Shown piece by piece: positions 27,376 through 36,682 of a stretch of DNA of 64,000 nt (position 1 is its first letter; the number at the start of each line of letters is the position of its first letter). A program made the translations under genes and the position numbers. This stretch comes from Marinomonas aquimarina (lineage in GTDB: Bacteria; Pseudomonadota; Gammaproteobacteria; Pseudomonadales; Marinomonadaceae), in contig NZ_FLOC01000011.1 of the NCBI RefSeq assembly GCF_900089755.1, positions 1-64,000 of the forward strand. Direction: 5' to 3'. The notes beneath the pieces were generated by a model. The model was not told the DNA's origin, made no database searches, and saw only the letters and a list, made by a program, of their open reading frames with translations.

Positions 27376-28125
27376 TTACGAGGAGAAAACAAGGTGCTTC
27401 AATAGCAAGTGTCCCCAGACACTTACGCACATCGCCAGTACGATCCAATCCAGCACTTTGGATTCATATGCACTTAACGTTAGGCGCTGCAATAGCAACA
27501 CACCGATAAAACCGCCTATTACAGCGGCCAACATACTAGTCACTGAAAGTGCTTGCCAAACGAGGTCGCCCGGTAAAGCCAGTAAACCAATCAAGGCTCC
27601 AACTAGGGAAAACGCCCATAGCGCGGAACGGTTGCCAAGAGATTCGGCGGTATAACGCTCTTGCAATAGGGCTAAACCTGCACCTAAGCTGACAAATTGT
27701 AGTGCTCCGATCAACATCCCCAGCAACAGCTTTAATCCAGCTGGGATCTTCATCAAAGGCCAGCCTCTAAAGCGCAGCAGCGCAATATTGGCAAACGACA
27801 GTACAACCAGCAAGGCCAGTAACCATGCAAAGGTAAATGGCAGCAAGAATATCAGCTGCACACCAATAAAGCCGCCCAATGATAAGCCAGCCCCAAGTCG
27901 CGTAATCGCTTCGACTTGTAATGAGGCTCGATGGCGCAACAGGGTCAACACCGCAAACAGCAGCACGACAGGAATTAAGCTGGCAAACAGGCTGCGCAGC
28001 GAATCTAAGTCATGAACCACGAGTAACGCGCAGGGCAATATCACGACAAACGGATCAATCCGTAATCGTTTATTCACCACGACCGCACACAAAGATGCTA
28101 GCAAGATATAAACAGGTAGTAACAT
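27376..28125 (-). CDS. Multi-spanning membrane permease, TauE/SafE (TSUP)-like
   Basis: A 249-residue very hydrophobic protein with about eight membrane segments in two halves, consistent with the TSUP family of anion or sulfur-compound exporters; no substrate motif can be read. ATG 28125 is chosen; an in-frame GTG at 28137 lies inside the cheV terminator hairpin. AAGGTG about 11 nt upstream of the ATG may be the ribosome site. It is the first gene of the hemH operon. Confidence 0.65.
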   Translation of the reverse strand: MLLPVYILLASLCAVVVNKRLRIDPFVVILPCALLVVHDLDSLRSLFASLIPVVLLFAVLTLLRHRASLQVEAITRLGAGLSLGGFIGVQLIFLLPFTFAWLLALLVVLSFANIALLRFRGWPLMKIPAGLKLLLGMLIGALQFVSLGAGLALLQERYTAESLGNRSALWAFSLVGALIGLLALPGDLVWQALSVTSMLAAVIGGFIGVLLLQRLTLSAYESKVLDWIVLAMCVSVWGHLLLKHLVFSS

Positions 28126-28130
28126 AAGCA

Positions 28131-28158
28131 AAAACACCTTGAGGTTATCAAGGTGTTT
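28131..28158 (-). terminator. cheV terminator, overlapping the permease leader
   Basis: 11-bp perfect stem AAACACCTTGA / TCAAGGTGTTT, 5-nt loop, T-run on the minus strand. Its 3' arm contains the AAGGTG that could be the permease ribosome site. Confidence 0.85.
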
Positions 28159-28167
28159 GTCGTTGAG

Positions 28168-29103
28168 TTATTCGGAATCAATCACAGATCGCATGCGATC
28201 CTGAATAATGGTGGCCAACTTGTCAGGCTGGAACTTTGAAAGGAAGTCATCACAGCCGACTTTTTGCACCATGGCTTTGTTGAAACTACCGCTCAAAGAC
28301 GTATGTAAGACAATGTAGAGATCCTTGAGTCGAGGATCTTCACGAATTTCTCGAGTCAATCGGTAGCCGTCCATTTCCGGCATTTCCGCATCAGTGATCA
28401 GCATCAATAGCTTATTTGGAACGTCTTCACCTTCCCCAGCCCACTTCTTCAGTAGATCAAGACCACGCTTACCGTCAGTCGCCGAATGAACGGTGATACC
28501 TAGGTGATCTAGGGTCGATTTACACTGAGCCAAGCCCACAGAGGAATCGTCCACCACCAACACTTCCAAACCTTTTGCCATCGACAACAAGTCTTTGTCG
28601 ATTACCTCATCAGACACGCGAGTATCGTACGGCGAGATTTCCGCCAGCACTTTCTCAACGTCAATGATCTCGACCAAGCGCTCATTCACACGGGTGATCG
28701 CCGTCAGGTAATGCTGACGCCCCGTGCCATCTGGTGGCGGCAGGATGTCACTCCAGTTCATGTTAATAATGCGATCGACTTCACCAACCATAAAGCCTTG
28801 TACCGTATTGTTGTACTCAGTGACGATCAAATTACACGGCTTGTCTCGATCTATCGGACGCAAACCAATGGATTCAGATAGGTCAATCACAGGAATAGTA
28901 CGACCACGAAAATGCGTCACACCAGCCACAGAAGGGTGACGGTGAGGCATTAAATTCAATCGCGGTAATTGCACAACTTCTTGTACCTTAAAGACGTTGA
29001 TAGCAAATAGCTGCATGCCGCCCAGACGAAACATCAACAACTCCAGTCGGTTTTCACCTACCAGCTGCGTTCTCTGGTCTACTGCATCTAACATTCCTGC
29101 CAT
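28168..29103 (-). CDS. cheV: Chemotaxis coupling protein CheV
   Basis: A 311-residue CheW-REC fusion. The CheW domain spans about 15-160 and couples receptors to CheA; the receiver domain spans about 178-305 with acidic pocket D185-D186 and phospho-acceptor D238 (LITDAEMPEMDG). CheV phosphorylation is thought to tune adaptation. It is a stand-alone gene here, away from the main che cluster, with its own terminator. Confidence 0.95.
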   Translation of the reverse strand: MAGMLDAVDQRTQLVGENRLELLMFRLGGMQLFAINVFKVQEVVQLPRLNLMPHRHPSVAGVTHFRGRTIPVIDLSESIGLRPIDRDKPCNLIVTEYNNTVQGFMVGEVDRIINMNWSDILPPPDGTGRQHYLTAITRVNERLVEIIDVEKVLAEISPYDTRVSDEVIDKDLLSMAKGLEVLVVDDSSVGLAQCKSTLDHLGITVHSATDGKRGLDLLKKWAGEGEDVPNKLLMLITDAEMPEMDGYRLTREIREDPRLKDLYIVLHTSLSGSFNKAMVQKVGCDDFLSKFQPDKLATIIQDRMRSVIDSE

Positions 29104-29320
29104 AACACTCTCCGATTGTTTAGTTTCAAACGCTTTGGTTCAATAATCATCATGATAGTTAATTCTGCCAAACATAGCAGTAATTTTTTAGCCAACAAAA
29201 CCCTTAGGTCATGATCTATAAAGATTTTCATACCTTTCTAGCTCAACGCATCAACAAAGGACTCTGTTTCATATCACGCCACTGTTAAAATATGACGATT
29301 CCTTCAATTTCGGAGTCTGC

Positions 29321-30097
29321 ATGTTTGATATTGGCGTTAACCTAGACCACTCCTCTTACCTAGACAATTTGGATCAGTTTCGTGAAGACTATCGGGGCGA
29401 AGGCGTGCAGGGCATTCTCTGCATTGCTTCCAATATGGACGAAGCACAAAAGCTGTCGACACTGTGCACTCCCTATGAGGACATGCACTACACCCTAGGC
29501 TGCCACCCACACCATGCATCGAGCTGGCAGGAACAAGACAGTGAGGCTTTATTAAACGCCTTTGCCCGTGATCGCAAAGCGGTCGCAGTGGGTGAAATGG
29601 GCTTGGACTTTAACCGCAATTATTCTACCCCTACCGAGCAGATACATGCTTTTGAAGCACAGCTGATCGTGGCCGAGCAAGCTCAAAAACCGGTCTATCT
29701 GCATGAACGCGATGCTTTTACGGAATTAACCCAGCGTTTGGCGCAAGCGACACTGCCCCAAAGCGGTGTGATTCATTGCTTTACCGGCGACAAAGACCAA
29801 CTTAGGCGCTATTTGGATCTGGGGTTAAGTGTGGGCATTACCGGCTGGCTCCTAGATGAACGCCGCAATCAGGAATTAATAGAGGCGTTAACGTATCTAC
29901 CATTGGATAGATTGTTACTGGAAACCGATGCGCCCTACTTGCTGCCACGCAACATTCGCCCGCGCCCGAAACGCAACCACCCTAAGTTTTTGCGCTACAT
30001 TGCCGCAGCGGTGGCCGAATTAAAAGGCATCAGTCTTGAAGAGGTGCAAGCCGTGACACAGGCCAACACACAACGCTTATTTTTCAGCGCTCGCTAA
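29321..30097 (+). CDS. tatD: TatD-family metal-dependent hydrolase
   Basis: A 258-residue TIM-barrel nuclease-type hydrolase. Metal-site motifs: N-terminal MFDIGVNL (the TatD variant), GCHPHHAS (about 60-67), GEMGLDF, the YLHER His, HCFTG and ETDAPYL. It most resembles E. coli TatD, a 3'-5' exonuclease linked to DNA repair, rather than YcfH or YjjV. Its last 21 bp overlap the convergent glutaredoxin-like gene. Confidence 0.92.
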   Translation: MFDIGVNLDHSSYLDNLDQFREDYRGEGVQGILCIASNMDEAQKLSTLCTPYEDMHYTLGCHPHHASSWQEQDSEALLNAFARDRKAVAVGEMGLDFNRNYSTPTEQIHAFEAQLIVAEQAQKPVYLHERDAFTELTQRLAQATLPQSGVIHCFTGDKDQLRRYLDLGLSVGITGWLLDERRNQELIEALTYLPLDRLLLETDAPYLLPRNIRPRPKRNHPKFLRYIAAAVAELKGISLEEVQAVTQANTQRLFFSAR

Positions 30098-30400
30098 GCG
30101 CAGCACCCGACGTGACTTGGCAGGCTTGATGAATGGCTCTTGCGTCATCTGCTGAGCCAAGTGCTCTGGGTCGGCGTTTTCAATCAGAGCCATAACGGCC
30201 GCGACTTGAAACGGCCAATCAAGGCTCTCACGCCCATTAGACAACACTGGGATGCGCAGACCGAATTCTTCGACTAAGCGTTCATCTACGGCGATGTCCA
30301 CGTGAATTAGCTGCAGCGCTGGAAAAAAGTGCTGCAGCCATGCTTGAGCCTCTTCACACAAATGACACCCTAAGGTGCCGTACAACATCAAATCAGGCAT
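30077..30400 (-). CDS. Glutaredoxin-like thioredoxin-fold protein
   Basis: A 107-residue protein with a redox CxxC motif (GCHLC near residue 11) and the cis-Pro region RIPVLS, typical of the DUF836/glutaredoxin-like group. ATG 30400 overlaps the TetR stop (ATGCCTGA, 8 bp), which indicates coupling; a longer frame to 30451 would lie inside the TetR gene. The basic C-terminal tail is unusual for glutaredoxins. Its 3' end overlaps tatD on the other strand by 21 bp. Confidence 0.82.
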   Translation of the reverse strand: MPDLMLYGTLGCHLCEEAQAWLQHFFPALQLIHVDIAVDERLVEEFGLRIPVLSNGRESLDWPFQVAAVMALIENADPEHLAQQMTQEPFIKPAKSRRVLRLASAEK

Positions 30401-31061
30401 GACCAGCTTGTGCTTTTTCCAGTTCGAAAATGGATTGAGGCAAGGCGGCAATGGGCGTTACTGGACAGACCAAGGCGGACGCCTGTGCCAAGCGATCACC
30501 GCTGAGGCCCATGGCCAATAGCGCCAACACCACCATCTGAGTCGCATCCTCTTCCGGCACAGAGGTACCGTTGACATGATATTGTTTCAACAGTGGGAAG
30601 AAGCCATTTTCAATGAAGAAGGCCGTGATTTTGGCATTTTGCGAGTGGCCCTTATTAGACAGCATGCCCTCTAACACCAAAGGCTCCAATAGCGCCACTA
30701 AACCGCCATCCAAACGTTCTGAAAAGGACTCAGCGCGATAAAAATAATTCGCCCAAGAAGGCTTCGCGTTCAGAATATTGACGAAATACTTGAGCAACAA
30801 AGAGATACGACATTCCACTTGGGATTGCGTCACCAATAGGCTATTCAGATCTTTTTTGATCAAAGCGGAGAGACAGGCGCGAACGTCTGCGAGTGCTTCG
30901 TCCTTGCTGTCGTAGTAATTATAAAAAGTACCGATACTGACACCCGCATTGCTGGAAACGTCCTGCACCGTGATTTCAGTCCAATCTGTTTCCAACAACA
31001 AGTTTTGCACTGCCGTGCGCAATCGGTCTTGGGTTAATACTCGTTTTGGGGGTAACGCCAT
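30393..31061 (-). CDS. TetR-family transcriptional regulator
   Basis: A 222-residue regulator. The N-terminal TetR helix-turn-helix is clear (ITVQDVSSNAGVSIGTFYNYYDSKDEAL, about 30-57); the C-terminal ligand domain is not recognisable to a subfamily. It is coupled to the glutaredoxin-like gene downstream. A small GC hairpin GCCGG-AAAT-CCGGC lies just upstream at about 31102-31115. Target and ligand unknown. Confidence 0.9.
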   Translation of the reverse strand: MALPPKRVLTQDRLRTAVQNLLLETDWTEITVQDVSSNAGVSIGTFYNYYDSKDEALADVRACLSALIKKDLNSLLVTQSQVECRISLLLKYFVNILNAKPSWANYFYRAESFSERLDGGLVALLEPLVLEGMLSNKGHSQNAKITAFFIENGFFPLLKQYHVNGTSVPEEDATQMVVLALLAMGLSGDRLAQASALVCPVTPIAALPQSIFELEKAQAGHA

Positions 31062-31180
31062 GCTTTTTTCTCTACCTAACTGTCAATCCATAAAGTTGGG
31101 GTAGCCGGAAATCCGGCGCAGCTCATTCTTACGACCCATTCGCACGCGGCGGGTGACATGTAAATTCCAATAACCCTAAT

Positions 31181-33514
31181 TTATAAAAGGTTAAATTGAG
31201 GCGTCAGTATATCAACAACGTTCAAATGAAGCATTTGAAAAACGCCTTCCGCGATCGGTAACACTTGCTTATCAATGTAATGTTGATAATCCAAGTGTTC
31301 AAGATCACTGTCGGTCAAATACGGTACCACACCTGACAGGGTGTACACATACTGAACGCGCTTACGACCGCGATCGTACTCAGGCGGTAAGCCTTGCTGC
31401 TGACGCCACTCATCGGCCATCTTGGCAGCACGCACATGGGGCGGCTGAGTCTTGGTGTATTTCGCCAATGGACGCGTCAATTGCTTCGAATATATCAGCT
31501 CTTGGTCAAATTTCCCTAATCGTAAATCGCTGACAAATTCAGAAACGTAACTTTCGAGATCTAAATCAAAGAATAGATGCTCAAACAGCTCCACTTGAAA
31601 ACGCTTGGCTAACGGCGTCCAGTCACTGCGTGCCGCTTCCAACCCTTTGAAAATGATTGCGCCGTTGCTAAGGCCGGCGTAGCGTTTTTTCGAACCTTCT
31701 TCTTGGCCACGAATGGTCGGCATATAGAAACGTGTGTACAGGGTTTCGAACTCAAGCTCTAGGTGTGAATCAATGTCCGCATAATCACCACACCACTCGC
31801 TAAGACATTGGTTCACTACCTCGCACAGTTCTTTACCAGCCTGCCACGCTTCGTCTTCGGATAACGAATCTGACAAGGTAATAAACAAGGAGTCCGTGTC
31901 ACCATAGATCACCTTTGCGCCACGCTCTTCCATCCACTGCTTACTACGACCGAGCAACTCATGACCGCGCATGGTAATTGAACTGGCCAATTCCGCATGA
32001 TAGAAGCGGCATACCTGCGAACCCAGTACGCCATAAAAAGAGTTCATAATGATTTTAATGGCGTAGCTTAAGATGGCATTGCCGTCGCGCTTGGCGCTCT
32101 CTCGAGACTGCGCCAGCTCTGCCACCAGCTCCGGTAGAATCGCAAATTGACGCTGGAACGAGGCGCCACGATAGCCTGGTACCAAGCCTTCATCTTGTGC
32201 CAACGCCTGGGCCACTACCCGCGCCAGAGGATCAACGTAAAAAGTGCGAATAATGCTTGGGTATAGGCTTTTGAAGTCGAATACCAAAACGTTTTTATAA
32301 AGACCCGGTAGAGAGTTCATCACAAAACCACCTGGGCTTGGCACGAACTTATCGTCACTCCAGGCGGGCGCTACCCATCCTTTACGATGTAAACGCGGCA
32401 GGTAAAGGTTTTCAAAGGAAGCCACCGAACCACCAGTTTGCGACAATGGAATCCCCGTCAAATCGACGCGGGTTTGCTGCAATTCAATCAGTTGCAGCTT
32501 TTCAAAGATGCGCTCGACTAAGACACAATCTTGCAGGTTGTAGGCGACGAAATTGTCCAGCTCTTCTCGATGCATGCGCTCGATTTCTTGCCAACGATCG
32601 CCTCCGGTGAGGAGTTTGCTTTCGTCCAATAATTCACTGCTGACATTGTTCAAGCTGTAGGAGATGAAGTGGTAACCACCTACTTTAAGCATGGTGATAC
32701 CATCCAACACCACACGCCCAGCGATCGACGCGAACACCTTGCCACTTTCTTTGGCTTCGCGCACGCGCCAGTTTTCACCCTGTACGCCCAGCGCAGGTTT
32801 AATACCTAACTGCCGAAAGCGCTGATCCAAGAACATCAAGTCAAAGCCAATGACATTCCAGCCTATGATGATATCTGGGGAGTGCTTGCGAACAAACTTA
32901 ATGAACGCCATCAACAATTTGCGCTCATCGGCAAAGGTATAGACGTTCTCTAACTGGGTCGGCTCAGGCGATACCACCAACACCACTTTACGCTCACCAC
33001 TGGTGATACCGATAGACAGTAACTCATTACGAGACACAGACGTTTCGATGTCCAATGACCAGACCTGCCAATGTGGCTGATATTCACCTGCTTTGAGTTT
33101 GGCTTGAGTAAAGCTCAAGCCAGCGGCATCGGGCACCCCGACGAAGGTGACCTGGCCGCGAATGTGACGCTCCATCAGGTAGCGGTCTTCGGGCTTGATA
33201 TCTTCCTCATACACCGCATAGCCCAGCTTTTTCACCATGGCGACCATTTGCTGCTGTAACAGTAGGCTTTGGCAGCGCACCACACTTACCGTGTCATGGG
33301 AAAAAGATTTGAGCTGACTTTCTTCACACTGCACGCCCTGAACATCGGTCGCCAAAGCTTCCAGCGGCGCGTTGGTGAAGAATAATGTCTCTGCTTGGGC
33401 GATCGAGACTTTGACGGTGGCGACGTCAGTCTTCACGTAGTAATGAATGTCTAAGCGACCATTTACATCACTACTGTGACGACTGACGATGTATCCTTGC
33501 TGTGGTTCAAACAT
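31181..33514 (-). CDS. polB: DNA polymerase II
   Basis: A 777-residue family-B polymerase matching E. coli PolB (783). The 3'-5' exonuclease site has D155 and E157 (LDIET) and the Exo III aspartate D329 (YNLQDC). Polymerase motif A is D413-FKSLYPS and motif C is Y537-GDTD541. It acts in translesion synthesis and replication restart. It starts 12 bp after ybbP, so it probably shares that transcript. No CTGT-N8-ACAG LexA box is visible directly upstream, unlike E. coli. Confidence 0.96.
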   Translation of the reverse strand: MFEPQQGYIVSRHSSDVNGRLDIHYYVKTDVATVKVSIAQAETLFFTNAPLEALATDVQGVQCEESQLKSFSHDTVSVVRCQSLLLQQQMVAMVKKLGYAVYEEDIKPEDRYLMERHIRGQVTFVGVPDAAGLSFTQAKLKAGEYQPHWQVWSLDIETSVSRNELLSIGITSGERKVVLVVSPEPTQLENVYTFADERKLLMAFIKFVRKHSPDIIIGWNVIGFDLMFLDQRFRQLGIKPALGVQGENWRVREAKESGKVFASIAGRVVLDGITMLKVGGYHFISYSLNNVSSELLDESKLLTGGDRWQEIERMHREELDNFVAYNLQDCVLVERIFEKLQLIELQQTRVDLTGIPLSQTGGSVASFENLYLPRLHRKGWVAPAWSDDKFVPSPGGFVMNSLPGLYKNVLVFDFKSLYPSIIRTFYVDPLARVVAQALAQDEGLVPGYRGASFQRQFAILPELVAELAQSRESAKRDGNAILSYAIKIIMNSFYGVLGSQVCRFYHAELASSITMRGHELLGRSKQWMEERGAKVIYGDTDSLFITLSDSLSEDEAWQAGKELCEVVNQCLSEWCGDYADIDSHLELEFETLYTRFYMPTIRGQEEGSKKRYAGLSNGAIIFKGLEAARSDWTPLAKRFQVELFEHLFFDLDLESYVSEFVSDLRLGKFDQELIYSKQLTRPLAKYTKTQPPHVRAAKMADEWRQQQGLPPEYDRGRKRVQYVYTLSGVVPYLTDSDLEHLDYQHYIDKQVLPIAEGVFQMLHLNVVDILTPQFNLL

Positions 33515-33526
33515 GTAATTGTGTAC

Positions 33527-35983
33527 TTAGATGGATCTCAATAAACGAATGGGCGGCACTTTTAGCACAGCTCGGCTCGCAAATACACCTATAATTGTCA
33601 CAATCCCCCAGCCAGCTAACGGACCAACCAACCATAATAGCGGGTGAATCGTGACCGCCATCTCAAACACAAAATGCTGTAAGCCCACCAAGGCCAGCTC
33701 TGCACCGGCGGCACCGATCAAGCCAGCGAACAGTCCCAATGCCCCAAATTCAATTAATAACGCTTGGCGCACAATTTTCTTGGTCGCCCCCAAGGTACGC
33801 AATAAGGCGCCTTCCTCTAGGCGCTCATCCAAGGTGGAACGCACACTGGCAATCAGCACTAAGGCTCCGGCCCCCAAGATAAATGCCAATACGATTTTCA
33901 AAGCGTTTGCCAGCTGAGCAATGATGTCTTGTACCTGTCTTAACAACTCACCAATATTCAACATGGACACTGTGGGGTAATTGGCCATAAAGCGATAAAA
34001 CTGAGCGGCATTGTCTTCTTTCAAGAACACACTGCTGACATAGTTCGCTTGATAATCCGACAGAACAGATTGTGGCAAGATCAAATAAAAGTTTGGCTGC
34101 ATGCTCTGCCAATCCACGGTACGGATTGAGGTGATCGGCAAGGTGTAATCCAGTCCACCAATACTGATGGTCAACTCATCGCCAATGGCTACCCCCGCCT
34201 CAATGGCCGCTTCTTGCTCAATCGATACCCCTTCCGCGCTAAAGTCCCCTTCAATCACAGTGGAGCCAGAACCAATGTCGTCCGCCCAAGTGAGATTTAA
34301 TTCACGTTCGACTATTTCCGGCTCATTGCGTCGATCTGGAAACAGTACTTCTGCATCTTCACCATTAATCGCGATGACACGACCACGGACCATGGGAAAC
34401 CAATCCGACGACACAATTTGATTGTCCATGGTGTAGGCCTGAATACTGTCCACTTGACGTTCTTGCACATTAAACAAGTAGTGATTGGGCGTGTCTTCAG
34501 GGATCTGCGCTTGCCAATCACGGATCAAGTTACTTTGTACCCCCACCAACACCAAACTCAACATTATGATCAAGGTGAACACCAGCAACTGGAATAGGTT
34601 GGAGACCAAGCGACGATGCAAGGCCGCTAGGCCCACTTGCCAACCGGTGGTGGATTGCTTTGATAAGCGACGACTGACCGCAAACAGCCCCCACCCCACC
34701 AAGAACACTAAACCAGTTACCACGGCCAAACCAAACATCACAGTGCTTGGTAAGCGCCAGCCCCCAGCGTAAATCACCATCAAGCCGTACATGCCCACTA
34801 GACCGAAAGTAAACAAAGAGGAGGAACTGACTTGTAAGCCAGCGTTGGGCTGCAACACACGTAAAGGAGGGACATTGACAAGACGCGCCAGCAAGGGCGC
34901 ACAAAATGCCAAAATGGAAATCACCGCGGTAGCCGCCCCTAGCCATAGCTTAGACAGGCTCGGTTCCGGTAACCTTGAACTCATCAAAGACGCGAGTAAA
35001 TCGGCAATAAGGCTTTGAATAAGGAGCCCCAACCCAGAGCCTAAGACAATGCCCAATAAGGTGATCAGCGTGACCTGAAACACCATCAGACGTACTAGGC
35101 GCTTTGGCGTCGCGCCCATGGTTTTCATCACCGCAAACTGAGTTAAATGACGTTTCACATAGCGTGCAGACGCTAGCGCCATAGCGACACCTGACATCAC
35201 CACCGCTAACGTCCCCGCCAACAATAGGAAAGATTCTGCACGATTGACCGTATTACCGATGCGCTCGCCTCGTTCGATCGGGGTACGAATGCGCTCGCCC
35301 TCCCCCAATTGCGGCGTTAACGCTTGATCGAAACGGGCTAAACGCTCTGCATCTCCGGCGTACAAGAAGGCATAGCGTACCCGTGCGCCGGGAATGATCA
35401 CTTGCGTAGCAGGAAGATCTTGGGCATTCATAATGGCACGAGGGGCAATGGAAAACGCCGAGGTAGCACTGCCTGGGTCACGCACTAAAAATTGAGTCAC
35501 CGTCAGCGGCGCTTCCCCCACCCGTACACTTTGACCCAGCTCGACCGACAACAAACTCGCCAAACGCGACGACAACCAAATTTCACCGCGTTCTGGCGCC
35601 TGATTGGTCGCTTGACCTGCGCCAAACAGTTGTTGATCGGTAATAAACTCGCCGCGTAGTGGATAGTTGTTCGACACCGCAGTCACCTGGGCCAATTGCA
35701 GCCCATCACCGCCGAACACCATGGATGAAAACGATGCCGTTTGCGCGGTTTCAAGCCCTGTATTCTGCGCTTGTTGCAGCCAGTCCTGAGGGATAGGATC
35801 GTCACGTCGAACACTGCGATCGGCACCGAGCAAGTTGGCCGACTGCACTTCAAAGGATTGCTGCAACCGATCGACAAACAAACCGATACCAGTGACGGTG
35901 GCCACAGACAACACTAATGCCAATAGCAGTGTCAGTACATCACCGGTTTTAAACTCCCGGATTAATAAGCGCCACGCAAACAT
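33527..35983 (-). CDS. ybbP: FtsX-like ABC permease YbbP
   Basis: An 818-residue inner-membrane protein of the YbbAP type. It has an N-terminal membrane segment, a periplasmic domain, two blocks of FtsX/MacB-type membrane segments (about 250-450 and 680-815) and a second periplasmic domain between them. YbbAP is linked to lipid or hydrophobic compound handling at the inner membrane; the exact role is not settled. It touches ybbA (shared base 35983) and is followed closely by polB. Confidence 0.9.
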   Translation of the reverse strand: MFAWRLLIREFKTGDVLTLLLALVLSVATVTGIGLFVDRLQQSFEVQSANLLGADRSVRRDDPIPQDWLQQAQNTGLETAQTASFSSMVFGGDGLQLAQVTAVSNNYPLRGEFITDQQLFGAGQATNQAPERGEIWLSSRLASLLSVELGQSVRVGEAPLTVTQFLVRDPGSATSAFSIAPRAIMNAQDLPATQVIIPGARVRYAFLYAGDAERLARFDQALTPQLGEGERIRTPIERGERIGNTVNRAESFLLLAGTLAVVMSGVAMALASARYVKRHLTQFAVMKTMGATPKRLVRLMVFQVTLITLLGIVLGSGLGLLIQSLIADLLASLMSSRLPEPSLSKLWLGAATAVISILAFCAPLLARLVNVPPLRVLQPNAGLQVSSSSLFTFGLVGMYGLMVIYAGGWRLPSTVMFGLAVVTGLVFLVGWGLFAVSRRLSKQSTTGWQVGLAALHRRLVSNLFQLLVFTLIIMLSLVLVGVQSNLIRDWQAQIPEDTPNHYLFNVQERQVDSIQAYTMDNQIVSSDWFPMVRGRVIAINGEDAEVLFPDRRNEPEIVERELNLTWADDIGSGSTVIEGDFSAEGVSIEQEAAIEAGVAIGDELTISIGGLDYTLPITSIRTVDWQSMQPNFYLILPQSVLSDYQANYVSSVFLKEDNAAQFYRFMANYPTVSMLNIGELLRQVQDIIAQLANALKIVLAFILGAGALVLIASVRSTLDERLEEGALLRTLGATKKIVRQALLIEFGALGLFAGLIGAAGAELALVGLQHFVFEMAVTIHPLLWLVGPLAGWGIVTIIGVFASRAVLKVPPIRLLRSI

Positions 35984-36669
35984 TAGGACTCCTTCAACTC
36001 ACCGTCGTGAATTTCAATTTGTCGATCACAACGTGCTGCGAGTTCTGGATTATGGGTGACCACCACTAACGTCGTGCCTTGCTGCTTGTTTAGATCGAAT
36101 AACAAATCTTCGACTAACACGCCGTTCTTGCCATCCAAGTTGCCCGTCGGTTCGTCGGCAAACAGAATTTTCGGCGCGGAGGCAAACGCCCGCGCAATGG
36201 CCACCCGTTGTTGCTCACCACCGGACAGTTGTCGTGGGTAATGTTCGATACGATGAGACAGGCCGACCTTTTCTAGCAACTCTCGAGCGCGATCATCGGC
36301 CTTACGATTGCCTTTTAACTCGTTTGGTAGCATCACGTTTTCCAAAGCGGTCAAACTTGGTAGTAGATGGAAGGACTGAAAAATGAAGCCCACATAACGA
36401 CCACGAAGTATCGCGCGCCCCTCTTCGTCCAGTTGCTCTAATGCTTCACCATACAAACGTATGCTGCCTTCAGTATGTTGATCTAAGCCTGCCATCAGAC
36501 CCAACAAGGTGGACTTACCCGACCCTGACGCACCAATGATGGCGACTGACTCACCGTCCTTAATGTGTAGATTGATTCCTTTGAGTATGTCCAATTGACC
36601 GTTGCTTGTTGTAACGGAATGGTTAAGCTTTTCTATTGTCAAAGCCGACAATGTATCCGTGTCCTGCAT
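35983..36669 (-). CDS. ybbA: ABC transporter ATPase YbbA
   Basis: A 228-residue LolD/MacB-type ATPase, the same length as E. coli YbbA. Walker A is G46-ASGSG-K52-ST, the signature LSGGEQQR and Walker B ILFADEPTGNLD are intact. ATG 36669 is used; a longer frame would run through tesA. It works with YbbP. Its start codon is only 13 bp from that of the divergent tesA gene, an arrangement also seen in E. coli. Confidence 0.93.
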   Translation of the reverse strand: MQDTDTLSALTIEKLNHSVTTSNGQLDILKGINLHIKDGESVAIIGASGSGKSTLLGLMAGLDQHTEGSIRLYGEALEQLDEEGRAILRGRYVGFIFQSFHLLPSLTALENVMLPNELKGNRKADDRARELLEKVGLSHRIEHYPRQLSGGEQQRVAIARAFASAPKILFADEPTGNLDGKNGVLVEDLLFDLNKQQGTTLVVVTHNPELAARCDRQIEIHDGELKES

Positions 36670-36682
36670 AAATAGGTTGCCT

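Noticed and set aside
34530-34946. A 138-codon frame inside ybbP
   Set aside because: It lies in another frame of a well-conserved gene, with no ribosome site or recognisable domain.
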